This document shows, piece after piece, positions 32,325 to 44,309 of a DNA stretch of 64,000 nucleotides (within the stretch, counting starts at the first letter, position 1; every line of letters begins with the position of its first letter). The DNA comes from Gnetum montanum (taxonomy: Eukaryota > Streptophyta > Gnetopsida > Gnetales > Gnetaceae): contig MNCI01002247.1 in assembly GCA_015680685.1 (NCBI GenBank), positions 22,707 to 86,706 of the forward strand, read 5' to 3'. The notes beneath the pieces were generated by a model that was not told the origin of the DNA, ran no database searches, and worked only from the letters and a program-made list of their open reading frames with translations. Position numbers and translations under genes: made by a program.

Positions 32325-33600
32325 ATGGAAATCCATTGCGATCTCTCCATGCCCTTAGCTTTAGTAGGTCCACATGGCAAGCTCGCAAGACAATTGAACC
32401 CCGACCTGATCGATTGGGGATCAGCTACAGTTAGCACCATAGTGTCTTTAGAAACATCCCTAGACTGGCCCGAACATTTGGTCCGAAATTTAGATTTGGA
32501 GGCTGGGGATGTGACTGAGGATCCTCTCATTGAGATGCCTATGACCACATCTGAGGGGGAAGTAGAAACGTTGAAACTTAGCTCCCTCCTAGATGTGCAA
32601 ACACATGAAAATGTAGCCAGAATTCTGCAAGACAACATCAAAGTCTTCGCATGGTCATACAGTGACATGCCAGGTTTAGATCCAAGGCTGATACAGCACA
32701 ACATCATCCTAGACCCACACATGAAGGTAGTCAAGAAGAAGGCTTGTAAGATCAAACCAGAAATCACACTAGTTGTGAGGGATGAAATCATCAAGTAAGT
32801 TGTACCAAGCTGGTTTCATCTACGCAGTTGATTACCCAGAATGAGTGTCCAACATCATCGTAGTTTCCAAGAAAATGGGAGGAATACAAATCTGTATAGA
32901 CTTTCGAGATCTAAACAAAGTAACGATCAAAGATGATTTCCCACTTCCAAGCATCGATCAACTCATTGACACTACGGTTGGCCATGCCCTGCTATCCTTC
33001 ATGGATGGCTTCTCCGGCTACAACCAAATTCACATCAACCTAGAGCATCAGCTAACAACAACCTTCATGACCCCATGGAGGACCTTTTGTTACACCATGA
33101 TGCCTTTTGGGCTTAAGAATACCAGAGTAACCTATCAACGAGCCATGACTTACATCTTTAGCGATTACATCCTAGAAACGTTAAATGACTACGTGGATGA
33201 TATAACAGTCAAGTCTAAGAAGGCAGCTGATCACCCACGTGATCTAGGGGTAGTCCTCAAGTCTTGTTAAATGCATAATTTGCATCTTAATCCTAAGAAA
33301 TGTGTCTTTGGGGTAAGAACCAGATGCATGTTAGGGTTCATGGTATTGAAGGTTGGAATATGGATGGACCCTGACAAAGTCAAGGCCATTGTCAACCTGG
33401 CACCTCCTATAAACCTCAAAGAGCTATGTGGTTTGCAAGGTAGGGTACAATTCATCCGAAGGTTTATAACAAAGTTGACTGACAAGTTACACCCCATGCA
33501 AAATCTTCTAAAGAAAGGGGTTAACTTCAAATGGACAACCCAATGTCAACAAGCCTTTGATGACTTGAAAGAAGAGCTTTCGCACCTCCCAACTATGCAT
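32325..33600 (+). pseudogene. B1 reverse transcriptase
   Basis: The pre-RT part reads LALVGPHGKLARQLNPDLID and IKVFAWSYSDMPGLDP. The core follows: SNIIVVSKKMGGIQICIDF, LLSFMDGFSGYNQI, TFCYTMMPFGLKNTRVTYQR and the catalytic DYVDDITVKS. Next are NPKKCVFGV and FKWTTQCQQAFDDLKEELSH. The YVDD box is intact. Breaks are a stop at about 32796 and one at 33268. It copies the element RNA into DNA in the particle. Confidence 0.92.
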
Positions 33601-33930
33601 CTGCCACAGAGGAATAAGCCTTTCTTCATATACCTCGTCACCTCTAATGCATCTATCACAACATTGCTATGTCAGAAATGAGACGATGAATCTAAGATAC
33701 CAGTGTATTATCTAGGTCATGTATTAATAGCTCATAAGGAAAAATACAACAAAGTAGAGAGATAGTGCCTTGCCTTAGTGTTTGTGTTAGAAAAGTGGAG
33801 GCACTATCTATTTCGTAGTGTAGTCAACATCATTTGCAAAAGCAACATACTCCAGGCTATCACTAACAACCTGTATGAAAGTAGCAGGATAGCCTGATTG
33901 AAAGCAATAACCACGGAGTTTGACCTATGC
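33600..33930 (+). pseudogene. B1 RNase H (gypsy type)
   Basis: Reads KPFFIYLVTSNASITTLLCQ, then PVYYLGHVLIAHKEKYNKVE, LALVFVLEKWRHYLFRS and SNILQAITNNLYESSRIA. This is the degenerate RNase H that directly follows RT in gypsy elements. In the Tat lineage this domain is known to be weakened, the second RNase H next to it being thought to take over. Confidence 0.85.
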
Positions 33931-34059
33931 TATATAAGCCAATCGTCAAGTAAGGGTCAAGCCATAGCAGCGCAACTTACGACCTCACCCATTGATGATC
34001 ACACAACCATAGATCCTGAATTCCCAGATGAGCATGTTGGCATTGTCAATATCGTTCCA

Positions 34060-34455
34060 TCTCACCTAGAAGTTACTTTACACTTCGACAGTGCCTCAAC
34101 CATGTGAGGAGGTAGTGCAACTACCGTCATTATGTTTCCCTCTAGGGAAAGCACCCGTTTGTTTATCATTTTGCATTCCCCTACACCAACAATGTGGCAG
34201 AGTATGAGGGGCTACTCAGAGGCCTCTTAGTTGCTCAAACACTATGCATACAACACCTGGCGATCCACGGGGATTCCCAACTAGTTGTGAATTTGACCAC
34301 CGAGGTCTATGCCTACAAAGCCACACACCTACAACCCTAATGCAACCTAGCAAAAGGCCTGCTTAAGCAATTTGCAACCATAGATATGCAACACATTCCA
34401 TGAAATGAGAACACCGTGGTAGATGCCTTAGCCACCCTTGCACTAAACATTCCAC
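34060..34455 (+). pseudogene. B1 second RNase H (archaeal type)
   Basis: Reads VTLHFDSAST, then after a frameshift YTNNVAEYEGLLRGLLVAQT, LAIHGDSQLVVNL and TVVDALATLA. The four metal-binding acids (Asp, Glu, Asp, Asp) are visible. The form is that of the archaeal-type RNase H acquired by Tat-lineage elements, placed between the first RNase H and integrase. B2 agrees. Confidence 0.85.
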
Positions 34456-34689
34456 CACACTCGTTTTGAAGTCTTCCGACTTCGATTATTGAATATACTA
34501 AGCCTATCACTCAAATAGGACATGTGGCCTCTATCAGTGCTGTGGATACCTAGGAGTGGTATGCTAACATTAAATCCTACCTGCAACACGGTGAACCCCC
34601 AAGCAGATTAACATCAACCAAGAGAGATGCGATCCATAAGCGTGCCCAGTAATATACGCTCATGGGGAATGATGCCCTGTGCCGACTCT

Positions 34690-35798
34690 CCTATGATGGG
34701 ATATTGCTAGCATGCGTGAGTGGGGAGTAGGTGTAGAAGGTGGTTAATAAAGTACATGAGGGACTATGCAGCGAACACATAGCACCTAGGGCTATGGTTG
34801 TGAAAATCAGACGCCTAGGGTACTATTGACCCCACATGGAGCGTGACTGCTTGTCAAAAGTCAAGATGTGTGAAACATTCTAGAGATACGTAAATCTCAT
34901 ACATGTCTCACCTATGGACCTGCACTAAACACAAATCATGTGGCCTTTCCAACGATGGGGACTAGACCTCATAGGACCTATCACACCTAAGTCCTCCACA
35001 AGGCATAGCTTCATTATCACTGCCACTATGTATTTTACTAAGTGGGTGGAAGCCATATCCTTGAGGAAGATGACATCTCAACAGATCTGCCACTTCATCC
35101 TAGACAACATTGTGACAAGGTTTGGGCTTCCGATGACTATTGTAACTGACAATGGGCCACAGTTTAGTAGTACGGAAACTCAAACCTTTTGCAGCAATCT
35201 AGGCATCAAGTAATCATTCTCCTCCCCGTATTACCCTCAAGAGAATGGATAGGTGGAGGCTACAAATAAGTCAATCATCAACTTGCTGGAGTGGATGCTT
35301 GGCAACAACAAGAGGCGGTGGCATGAGAAAATCCTCTACGTTCTATGGGCCTATAGGATGACATGCAGAACCATGACAAGTAAGACTCCTTACAGTCTTG
35401 TTTATGGATCTGAAGCTATGTTGCCTCTTGAGTTTCAGGTACCATCACTCTGGATGATCCTCTTGGATGTCATGAGTGAAGCCTAGAACAATGAGTCATG
35501 GATGATCGACCTCAACTCAATAGAGGAGGAGCATGCATAGATGCTAAGCCGCATAGAGCACTACCAGAGTAAGCAACAGTAAAAGCAACATGCAGACCCA
35601 CATCGATGGCCAGTACAGATGGGAGCCCACATCCTCAAGGTTTCCTATGAGCATGTGAGCAAATTCTCAGCCAATTGGGAAGGCCCTTACATGGTCACTA
35701 AAGCCTTTGGGAATGAAGCCTTCAAGCTGACAGACATGGATGATAATGAGTTTGTCAACTTGGTGAATCACTCGTACCTTAAGCTGTACTACATCTGA
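34690..35798 (+). pseudogene. B1 integrase
   Basis: The finger is decayed (VHEGLCSEHIAPRAMVVK, then a damaged Cys pair). The core reads WPFQRWGLDLIGPITPKSST, KWVEAISL, IVTDNGPQFSS and PYYPQENG, a stop, then VEATNKSI. All three catalytic acids remain. SKTPYSLVYGSEAMLPLEF follows, then the C-terminal GPY-type module, SANWEGPYMVTKAF, ending YLKLYYI with a TGA at 35796. No chromodomain. It inserts the DNA copy into the genome. Confidence 0.9.
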
Positions 35799-36000
35799 AG
35801 CATGAAGGTGATGAGCACCATCTACTATGATGTAAAACTAGCACAGCTAGTCTACTATGACTATAAATTAGCACAACATATCTGCTATGATGTTAAATTG
35901 GCATGTACGGTCTGCTGGGACCTTAAACTAGCACCACGGTCCACTGGGACCTTAAACCAGCACATGGTTTGCCAGGATCTTAAACTTGGTTCACGTCACA
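35799..36000 (+). repeat. B1 repeat array 3
   Basis: Five to six units of about 33 bp of the type GGTCTGCTGGGACCTTAAAC plus TAGCACA, directly after the integrase stop. Counterpart in B2: 42196-42535. Confidence 0.85.
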
Positions 36001-37132
36001 TCCCTAGCATGTATCTATGCCAAGTACACATCGAACAAGTGTGCATAGTGCTGACGTGGGGGTGGGACATTGCAGCTCTAGAACTTAGTTCATGACACAA
36101 TGAGGACAGGATCTAGAACGTATGCAATGCTACCACCCTTGGCATCATGCTAACCCTCTAGAGATGTCATATGGCATCACACTGGCCCTATGGACCGACC
36201 ATTGCCATGGCCCACTACCTTGATAGTAGTTTCTTGGCCAGAGCCCGCCACTAGAGTTCCATCAGTATTGTGGTCTAGCCACAATATTGTTGTCCTCCAG
36301 CTCCCTGTCGATGCCTGGGCTCGCACGATGTTTAGCTATGTGGTAGCTGATCCCATAGCTAAACTAAGAATGCATGCCTTTGNNNNNNNNNNNNNNNNNN
36401 NNNNNNNNNNNNNNNACATTTAGCTATGTGGTAGTTGATCCCAAAGCTAAACTAAGAATGCATGCCTTTGGCAGGGATTCTAGAGCATCTGCACTCACAG
36501 CAGCTCTTAGCACCTTCGACGTCGGCTCTGTCACATAGTGCTGCCAAAGCCACTGTTGGCCTTCTTGCTTTGGACACAGTGCACTAGCATGGGTGTCCAA
36601 GAGCTTCAACATTGTCTGTAGTAAGCAAGACCTTTGCTCTCGCTTTGCATCATGGCTGTTTCACTCTCTGTAGTGCTTACAGGGCACGGTAGAGAGTACG
36701 TCTTGCCACAACAGCCAATGCTACTATGTCGCGAAGTGAGTGCCTCGACTAGCTTTGCCACTTTAGAGTGAAAATTCCATGACATGTGTAACATAGCTCA
36801 CTACATGGGAAGCATCTGTAGGTAGGACAAAACCCCACACGGATGTAACAGAACTCATCCTGGGAAAGAAACACCTATCCTACGAGAGGTCATAGGCCAG
36901 CGAAGGTAAAGATGAAAATGCAAACGACTCCCTCATGAGCACTTCAACGAGGGATTCTGCTAAACCTCATCTTTTCCCTTTTTCTGAACTTCCATCCTCC
37001 CTGCTTCGCCTTTTCACTCTCAAGTGCAGCCAAGCAACGTCTCGGCAATCAGTGAGTGGCAACGTTAGCATCATGTATTTCGTGGTGTTTTGTATTCTTT
37101 GCCAACGTCCCTCAAGGTTGTCCTCCAGACGT
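36001..37132 (+). other. B1 3' untranslated region with assembly gap
   Basis: No coding sequence supported. 36383-36415 are 33 Ns. Before and after them stands the same ~52-bp sequence (TTTAGCTATGTGGTAG...GCATGCCTTTG), so the gap joins two copies of one sequence. The matching B2 region is 40796-42190. Confidence 0.8.
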
Positions 37133-37149
37133 CAACAAAGAGGGACCAA
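37133..37149 (+). promoter_or_regulatory. B1 polypurine tract
   Basis: AACAAAGAGGGACCAA immediately before the 3' LTR start TGAAACACCC. The reverse of the same motif is found at 20263 and 40777. Confidence 0.75.
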
Positions 37150-38813
37150 TGAAACACCCAAAAATTTGAAGGCATCCTTGCTTCACCAGGTCTTTGCAAA
37201 TCGTGTAGCATTACGGTAGTTCTTTAGGAGATGGATGCTCTGAAGTTCAGACTGTCCAGTTTGGCAAGTTTTTCTACCCTAGGTGTCAATAGGCTAAATG
37301 AATTCTCCAACCTATCCACCTAAGTAGTTCATCTAGCCAACAACACACTTAGGAGCGGTGTATAGAATTGTTGGCAGTACCCAAAACATGCAAAACACTT
37401 CAGCGAGTTTTCTAAGTCAAGGAGTTTTGCTATGCTACGCTACGTTACACTATGTAGCATAGCAAACTTCAGAAGATGGTTGTAGAAGCATAGTGCTACG
37501 CTATGCTATGCCACACAGCGTAGCACAGTGCAGCAAAAGCTACATAGTTAGTCCTCTCACCCAACTTCAAGTCCTTCAGGAATGTTTCTTTCCATCAAAA
37601 ACCAACAAACATGGCCAAAAATAGGTCATGTTTGTTGCTATGCTATGCTAAGCTACATGGTGCAGCAAGGAATAACAATTCTATGAAAGTGACAGAAGGC
37701 ATCTCAAAGGGCGAGATCAACAAGATTGCAAGATTTGTAGTACAAAAGGCAAAGTTTACAGATTGGCAATGTTTTTGTAACTAAGGACAGCTGCTACATT
37801 GTGATACGCTACGTAGCGTAGCAAACCTGCGACCAGCAATCACAACACTGCAAAGGTTTCCAATGCATGCAACAGGACACAATGCAGACTTTGCATTGAA
37901 TTGGAGGCTACGCTACACTATGCAGTGTAGCACAGCATGACAAGATGCTACACTATGCTAAATGCTACGCTACAAAGCATACCAAGGCATGGCAAGTGGC
38001 TACGCAACATTAATGCACCTCACCTAATTGCATTGTTGCTCTGACAATGCAATTACGACACAGTAGGTTTGTAATTACGGCATGGCAGGCCTGCCCAACG
38101 GTCATGCAGGCACATGTAGCATAGATAGGTCAGCATAAGCCCAGGGCATGTGGCATCCAAACTGCATCTTTCATGCACCCTTGGCCCTATAAATACCCCA
38201 ATGATCATTAAGGTCTAGCTCCCTGGGTTTTTTTGGCAATTTTGGTTGGCTGACAAGCAAAATGTTAGCATTATAACTTTGAGCATTGTAAGCTTTCTGT
38301 TTGACACTCTAAATAGTTAACACTCTCAGTTGGCATTTTGTTTTTCTCTTTTCTACCATCTTGGTAGCATTTCACATTGTTAATGTCTGAGTCTGCGTCC
38401 AAGCACATAGCCATCTTGCTTTACATGTGTTGGTTACCCTTAGGATCTTTGCACTTCCCAATGCTGTGCAACCAACTATATCCATCTTGACAGAGGGAAG
38501 TCATAGCTTTGAAGCAGTGCACTTTTCTAACTACATTTTACTTTGTCTCTCGCTTATCATTCACATTTTTACACTATTTTCTACCTCTTTTACATTTAAG
38601 CATTACTTCACGCTATCAGTTTCGTTTTCAAATCACACATTACAAAAGGTTATATTAACACCAATTAAGTCCTTGTCTGATCAACCAAACCATTTAGGGT
38701 GCCCCGTTTTTGCTCCACCCAACATGACCCTCCCATGGAAACAGGGTTGAGACTATCGATGACTGACAACCTCTCGGCGTTCTTTCTAGCCATCGATGTT
38801 TTTGATTGTCACA
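37150..38813 (+). mobile_element. B1 3' LTR
   Basis: TGAAACACCC to GATTGTCACA. TATAAATACCCC at 38188-38199 is an intact TATA box after the hairpin-rich U3 (37430-37990). It is followed by ATAGG (38814-38818). Confidence 0.92.
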
Positions 38814-38818
38814 ATAGG

Positions 38819-40776
38819 CACAACTTACAATGGAATGGTATGGTCACAGTCCCTAAACTGCTGCCAATGGCTTGCTAAGAAAAATTGATGAGCCAATGGT
38901 TGTTGAGTTAAGGGAGATTCAGGAAGTGTTGTTTCTAGGATTTTCTATTCATTAACTTTTTGCTTGCCAATCTCCTTGCCAAAGCCAATCACTAGAAAGC
39001 CAAATGCCAAAATGCCAATTGTCAAAAAGCCAAGTCACAAAGCCAACCCTTTGAACCTTGTTTGTTGGGGTATTTATAGAGCTCAGAGTAGGATAAAGAC
39101 GTGGTTTGGATGCCACATGTCCTAAGTCCCACAAGGTGCAAATTGTAAATGTGCCATACTGGCATGTAGTGCTATGTTGCAGTGTTACGCTTATGTGCTA
39201 CGCTATAGTGTTACGCTGATGTGCTACGCTGTAGCGTAACGAGGTTGGACATGAAACTTGCTAAGTTGTGACCATACCATTCAAACTGCATGTGCTAGAA
39301 TCTAGGGAATTATCATGTTTTTACAAAATATGCCAATGTCAAATGCAAAGTGGAGCCTATGCTCCAAGACCACGTCTTCCATTCTCTTGTGAGTAGGATC
39401 AAGTGTAGGGACATCTTTGGGAATCAATAGGGGGGTGCAAAATAAATCAAACTGCTGATCTTATCTTTTGAGGAGATGTTGAAGAAAAAATGATAATCTC
39501 CAATGAGTTATGGAGATGTTGGAGACATCCTGATGCTTCTTTGCAAGTGTTACACTACCTACGCTACTCAGCATAGCGGTGTAGCATAAATACCCGCATG
39601 CTATGCTGCATAGCGTAGCAGCCAATTTTGAGACAAATATCGCCCAAAAATTGAAAATACCCCTCTGGGGCTTGACTAGGTAAGAAAATTTAGCAATCAG
39701 CAAGCCTGCTTTCCATGTTGAAAGGCCCTAGGACTTGAGGATTTCATCCTTGGAACACTTTTGGGCTTTGTGTCCTTGCTACACTATGCAGTGTAGCACA
39801 TTGTAGCAGCTAGTGTGACATGAATTCTTGCTTGGTCTATAATTCTTTGTTAAGAAATTATTCCTGGGACCTGAGGATGAAGGGATAGGTAGTCTTCAAG
39901 GTTGAAGCATGGCCAAGTGCAATTCTTTTGCTAGAACCACTTGGCAGAGGACCTTCATGCATTCTGACCTTGCTACGCTGTGCTATGCTATGTAGTGTAG
40001 CATAACGTAGCACGTAGTTTAGCTTACATTTTGACATACTTTGCAAATGTTCTATCATGTAATGTTAATCATGTCCTAGGGTGGTAGAGGAATAGGCATT
40101 TTTGATGGTTAAGGCATGGGCGATTGTGTTTACTTTGTCAAAGCAATCTAAGCAGAAGTATCGTCACACTAGAACCCTGCTATGTTGTGTAGCGTAGCAC
40201 AACATAGCACTCAAATGGAGATGATTTTTGACGAAATTTTCCACATTCTCCTACATCATGCTAATCATTCTTTAGGATGAAGTGGGACAGGTATCTTGGA
40301 AGGCTGAATCATTATCAACTACATCTTTTGTGCTTGATCAGTCACCACAAGGCCTGCTATGTTGTGTAGCGTAGCATAGCGTAGAAAGTCCTACAGTTAA
40401 AAAAATTGTTGAACTGTTTAGTCAATCCTAAACACCTTCAATAGTTCCTAGAATGGTCCTTGGGTAGACTGTCAACTGGGTCATGTGTCAAGCTGGGCAA
40501 GCTAGCAAGCCTGTTAGCCTAGGAGATAGAAAATTTTCCAGACTATATGGTCTACTCCTAGTGCCTCTTTTGTGCAAACTAGCCTCATGGCTAGGTGCTA
40601 TGTTGATTGTGCTACAAAGGGTGGTAGGCAGGCTCGGAAGTAGCTTTGTAGGCATTAGGAATTCTAGGGTGCCATGTTATCTACACGGTCCAGCATCACA
40701 TTGCTCTTGCAGAGATCCTTGCCCAAATTTTAGGATTGTGTTGAATCATGAGAATCCTAAAATTGATGGTGTTTCA
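38819..40776 (-). mobile_element. LTR2, right part (3' LTR of B2)
   Basis: Continues LTR2 after the B1 insertion. GGGGTATTTATAGAGC near 39069 is the reverse of the LTR TATA region, and GACGTGGTTTGGATGCCACA just after matches the reverse of the B1 LTR. From 39170 to 40390 it carries at least seven GCTATGCTGCATAGCGTAGC-like palindromes. It ends GGTGTTTCA at 40776. Confidence 0.75.
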
Positions 40777-40800
40777 ATGGACCCTCTTTGTTGACATCTG
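40777..40800 (-). promoter_or_regulatory. B2 polypurine tract
   Basis: Minus strand CCAGATGTCAACAAAGAGGG plus TCCA, next to the LTR start; the same as in B1 apart from one base in the CAACAAAGAGGG core region. Confidence 0.7.
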
Positions 40801-42190
40801 GAGGATCTATCCGAGAGACATTCACAAAGAATACGAAACACCATGAAGAATAAGACACCAACACCATTCATAAGTGCCTACTCAGATAATGCTTTACTAT
40901 GTTTGAGATTACTTAGAGGATAATGTAAGATAAGGGACAAGGGATGGATTTGAGGAAATAGGGTTAGGGAAGAAATGAGTATAGAATGTGACATCATGAA
41001 AACTATTTCCATAGTGTGATCCCTCGTAGGAATGCTTATGAGGGAGTGAGCATGCATGGGTGTCTTTCCTTTTGGATCTTGACCTCTCATTGGAGTGCTT
41101 GGAGATGGTTGATTTATAGTTGAAGCGATTGTAAAGTAGCTGCCGTGACATTTTTTTAGGTACTTTTTTTTGCACACCCACGGTCACTTTGAAGACAACC
41201 TTGTCGCCACTGTAGGATAGGTGTTTCCTCCCTGGGATGAACTATGTTACATCCACGTGGGGGTTTAACCTGCCTATAGAGGCTTCCAATTAGTCGAGTT
41301 GCATTATGTCCATCATGGGCTTGGTGATTGGGCATGGAAGAGGGCTTTATGTGCATTGGGAAAGCTTGTGAAGAGGATATTGGAAGTTGTAAGTAAAGGG
41401 AATGGTGATTAAGTTGGCTGAAAGGAGAGTAGGATACACACTCTCAAGTAGCTAGGCCAATCGAAATGGGTACTTTGGAACAATGTAGTATCTCACTCTT
41501 GTGGTGGAACCCATTTTTAAATGATGCCATCCTAGCTTTTATCCTACAAATGCAATAGAGAGAAAACCAGAAAAAAAAACCATTGAATGAAGTGAGGGAA
41601 AAGTCTTGCTTGCTTAGAATACTACCAAGGTGGCAAGTGTTGTGTTTGACATGTGCAATGTCTAGAGCAGGAAGGCCAGCATAGGTTTTGGTAGTGGCAG
41701 GTTGGAAAGCTTCAATAACCCTACTGGTAATGAGCACTGAGAGGCTAGGAGTGATGATGATGTAAGTGCTTAGGAATCCCTGCCAAAGGTAAGCATTATG
41801 AAATCTAGCTGCAAGGTGAGAAGCCTAACAGCTGAATGCCTTTTTGGACCCTAGAGATGGTGAGGGCTAGAGGATGGTAGCATTGTGGCTAGGCCACAAT
41901 AGTGTTGGGACTCCAGCAGCAGGTGTTGGCAAGAGCTATGACCAGGATGATTGGTAGTGGTAGCGGCAGCTCCTGAAGGTTAACAAGATGTCAACCAACA
42001 TCTTCAAAAGATCAATAAGATGCTAGGGATGACAACATTGCATGTGTCCCAAAGAGGTTTTTCTTGATGACGTGAACTTTATTCTGGAACTACAACATCC
42101 CACCCCATGTTGTCTAGGAAACTTGAAGATGTGCATGCTCGATTATTCATAGGATCACACATGTGAGTTGGGAGGTGTTGCATTGCGAAC
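40801..42190 (-). other. B2 3' untranslated region
   Basis: No gene supported. It corresponds to 36001-37132 of B1. The open frames at 40878-41356 show no conserved motif. Confidence 0.6.
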
Positions 42191-42195
42191 CTAGT

Positions 42196-42535
42196 TTAAA
42201 GTCTTGGTAGACCATTGAATGTGCTAGTTTAAGGTCTCAATAGACTGATGTGCTAGTTTAAGGTCCCAACAGACCACTGTGCTAGTTTAAGATCCCAACA
42301 AACTATGATGCTAGTTTAACGTTGTAGCAGATAGGGGATGGCTAGTTTAAGGTCGTAGCGGATCATGCTGTGGGTGCCAGTTTTATGTCGTGGCCTAAAG
42401 ACGTGCTGTGCTAGTTTAACATCATAGTGGATGTTCTGTGCCAGTTTTACATTGTAGTGGATGAACTGTGCTAGTTTATAGTCATAGTGGACTATTTGTG
42501 CTAGTTTTATGTCATAGCAGATGTTTTGATTACCT
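42196..42535 (-). repeat. B2 repeat array 3
   Basis: About ten units of roughly 33 bp of the type TGTGCTAGTTTAAGGTCCCA plus ACAGACCA, the reverse of the B1 array after integrase. Confidence 0.9.
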
Positions 42536-42559
42536 TACTTCACGTTCGGTGTAATCCTT

Positions 42560-43700
42560 CATGTTAAACATAGTATGGCTTTAGGTACAAGTGGTTGACG
42601 AGATTCGGGAATTCATTGCTGTCTATGTCAACCAGCTTAAATGCCCCATTTTCATAGGATTTCATGACTACATAGGGACCTTCCTAGTTGGTTGATAATT
42701 TTCTCACTAGTTCACGAATGACCTTGAGGACTAAGTCCCCCTTTTTAATCAGTTGTTGATGTAGATTGCAGTGATGCTTCTGTTGTTGCTTGTCTTGGTA
42801 CCATTCAATGTAGCCAAGTGTTTGGGCATGCTCCTCCTCTACAGAGTCAAGATCAATGATCCTCAACTTGTTGTTTTGAGCCTCGTCCATGATGTTTGAA
42901 AGGATCATTCAAAGTGATGGAACCTACAATTCAAGAGGTAACACCACTTCAGATCCATATACAAGACTATATGGAGTCTTACCTATAGCTATTCTGCATG
43001 TCGTGTAGTAGGCCCAAAGCACATAGAGGATTTGCTCATGCCATCTCCTCTTGTTGCTGCAAAGCATATTTTTCAAAAGGTTGATGATGACTTTGTTGGT
43101 TGCTTCTACTTGACCATTTGCCTGGGGGTAGTATGATGATGAGAAAGAATGCTTGATACCAAGATTTTTGCAAAAGGTTTTGGTTTCTATGCTACTGAAT
43201 TATGGCCCGTTATTAGTGAAAATAGTCATGGGAAGGCCAAATCATGTCACTATGTTATCCAGAATGAAGTTGCAAATTTGTTGGGATGTGGTCTTTCTGA
43301 GGGGAATAGCTTCAACCCATTTTGTAAAGTATTCAATTGCAGTAATAATAAAACTATGCCCTGTAGAAGACTTAGGTGTAATGGGTTCTATGATATCTAG
43401 TCACCAATGTTGGAAAGGCCATGTGATCTATGTGGTATGTAATTTAGTAGGTGATACATGTATAAGGTCCTCATGGCATTGACACACATCGCATGTTCTA
43501 ACCTTGGCAATGCAATCACGTTCCATGAAAGGCCAGTAGTAGCCTAGACGTCTGACTTTTGTTGCCATAGCCCTGGGAGCTATGTGTCCCCCACATAACC
43601 CCTCATGGGCTTGATCAAAATTTTTTTGTCTTTTGTCCCCACTAACACAAGCTAGCAATATCCCATCATCAAAGCAGTTGCATAGAGTGTTGTTTCCTAG
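42560..43700 (-). pseudogene. B2 integrase
   Basis: Minus strand: finger HEGLCGGHIAPRAMATKVRR with CDVCQCHED, so HHCC is better kept than in B1. The core is SFIITAIEYFTKWVEAIPLR, MTIFTNNGP (the second catalytic Asp has become Asn) and YYPQANGQVEATNKVI. GKTPYSLVYGSEVVLPLEL follows, then a C-terminal EGPYVVMKSYENGAFKLVD module. It is dead by the Asp-to-Asn change and by stops. Confidence 0.88.
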
Positions 43701-43924
43701 GAGGACATATTGTCAAGCTTATTTTCATAGTATATTCCTTTGGGTGGGTGTTAGGTTGTATGGGGGTTCACCATGTTGGAGGTATTCTTTAATGTTGTCA
43801 TACCATTCTTGAGTATCCATTGCACTTACAGATGCAATGTGCACTCTGTGAATGATAGGATCAGTGCATTCCACTATTGAAGCGGGCAAGGTAGCAAACA
43901 TATGTGGTGGCATGCTTAGTGCTA

Positions 43925-44305
43925 ACATGGCTAATGCATCTGCTATAGTGTTTTCACTATGGGGTACATGTTGAACGTCTAAGGTTGCGAACTGCTTTAG
44001 GAAGTGCTTGGAAAAATTATAGTAAGGTTGTAGATGTTGTGTTTTGTAAGTGTATACCTTTGTTACTTGGTTAACAACTAGTTACAAGTCACCTCGAATT
44101 GCTAAGTTTTGTATCCCCAACTCTTAGGCTACTAGGATGCCCCTAAGGAGACCCTCGTATTCTACCACATTGTTTATGTAGAGGAATGTAAAGTGATATG
44201 TGAAAGGTCGGATCTCCCCAAAGGGGAATGTGAGAATCACAGCGACACTACTACTTCATGTAGTTGAAGCCCCATCAAAGTGGAGAATGACTTCAAAGTC
44301 TATTG
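43925..44305 (-). pseudogene. B2 second RNase H (archaeal type)
   Basis: Minus strand VILHFDGAST, then YINNVVEYEGLLRGILVA, LAIRGDL, VVNQVTKVYTYKTQHLQPYY and NTIADALAMLA. It aligns residue by residue with B1 34060-34455. Two copies showing the same position confirm the order RT, RNase H, second RNase H, integrase. Confidence 0.85.
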
Positions 44306-44309
44306 GTAC

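Larger units (their letters stand above)
21504..38813 (+). mobile_element. B1: complete Tat/Ogre-like Ty3/gypsy element, 17.3 kb
   Basis: LTRs of 1694 and 1664 bp, perfect 5-bp duplication ATAGG (21499-21503 and 38814-38818), primer-binding site, polypurine tract, and gag, protease, RT, RNase H, second RNase H and integrase in order. Protease and RT are separated by about 6 kb holding an antisense gene and two repeat arrays. Size, dual RNase H, primer site and split pol point to the Tat lineage, nearest to Ogre as I know it. Many stops and frameshifts make it inactive. Confidence 0.9.

Noticed and set aside
32288-32794. 168-residue minus-strand frame
   Set aside because: Shadow of the pre-RT region of B1, whose plus strand has clear RT motifs.
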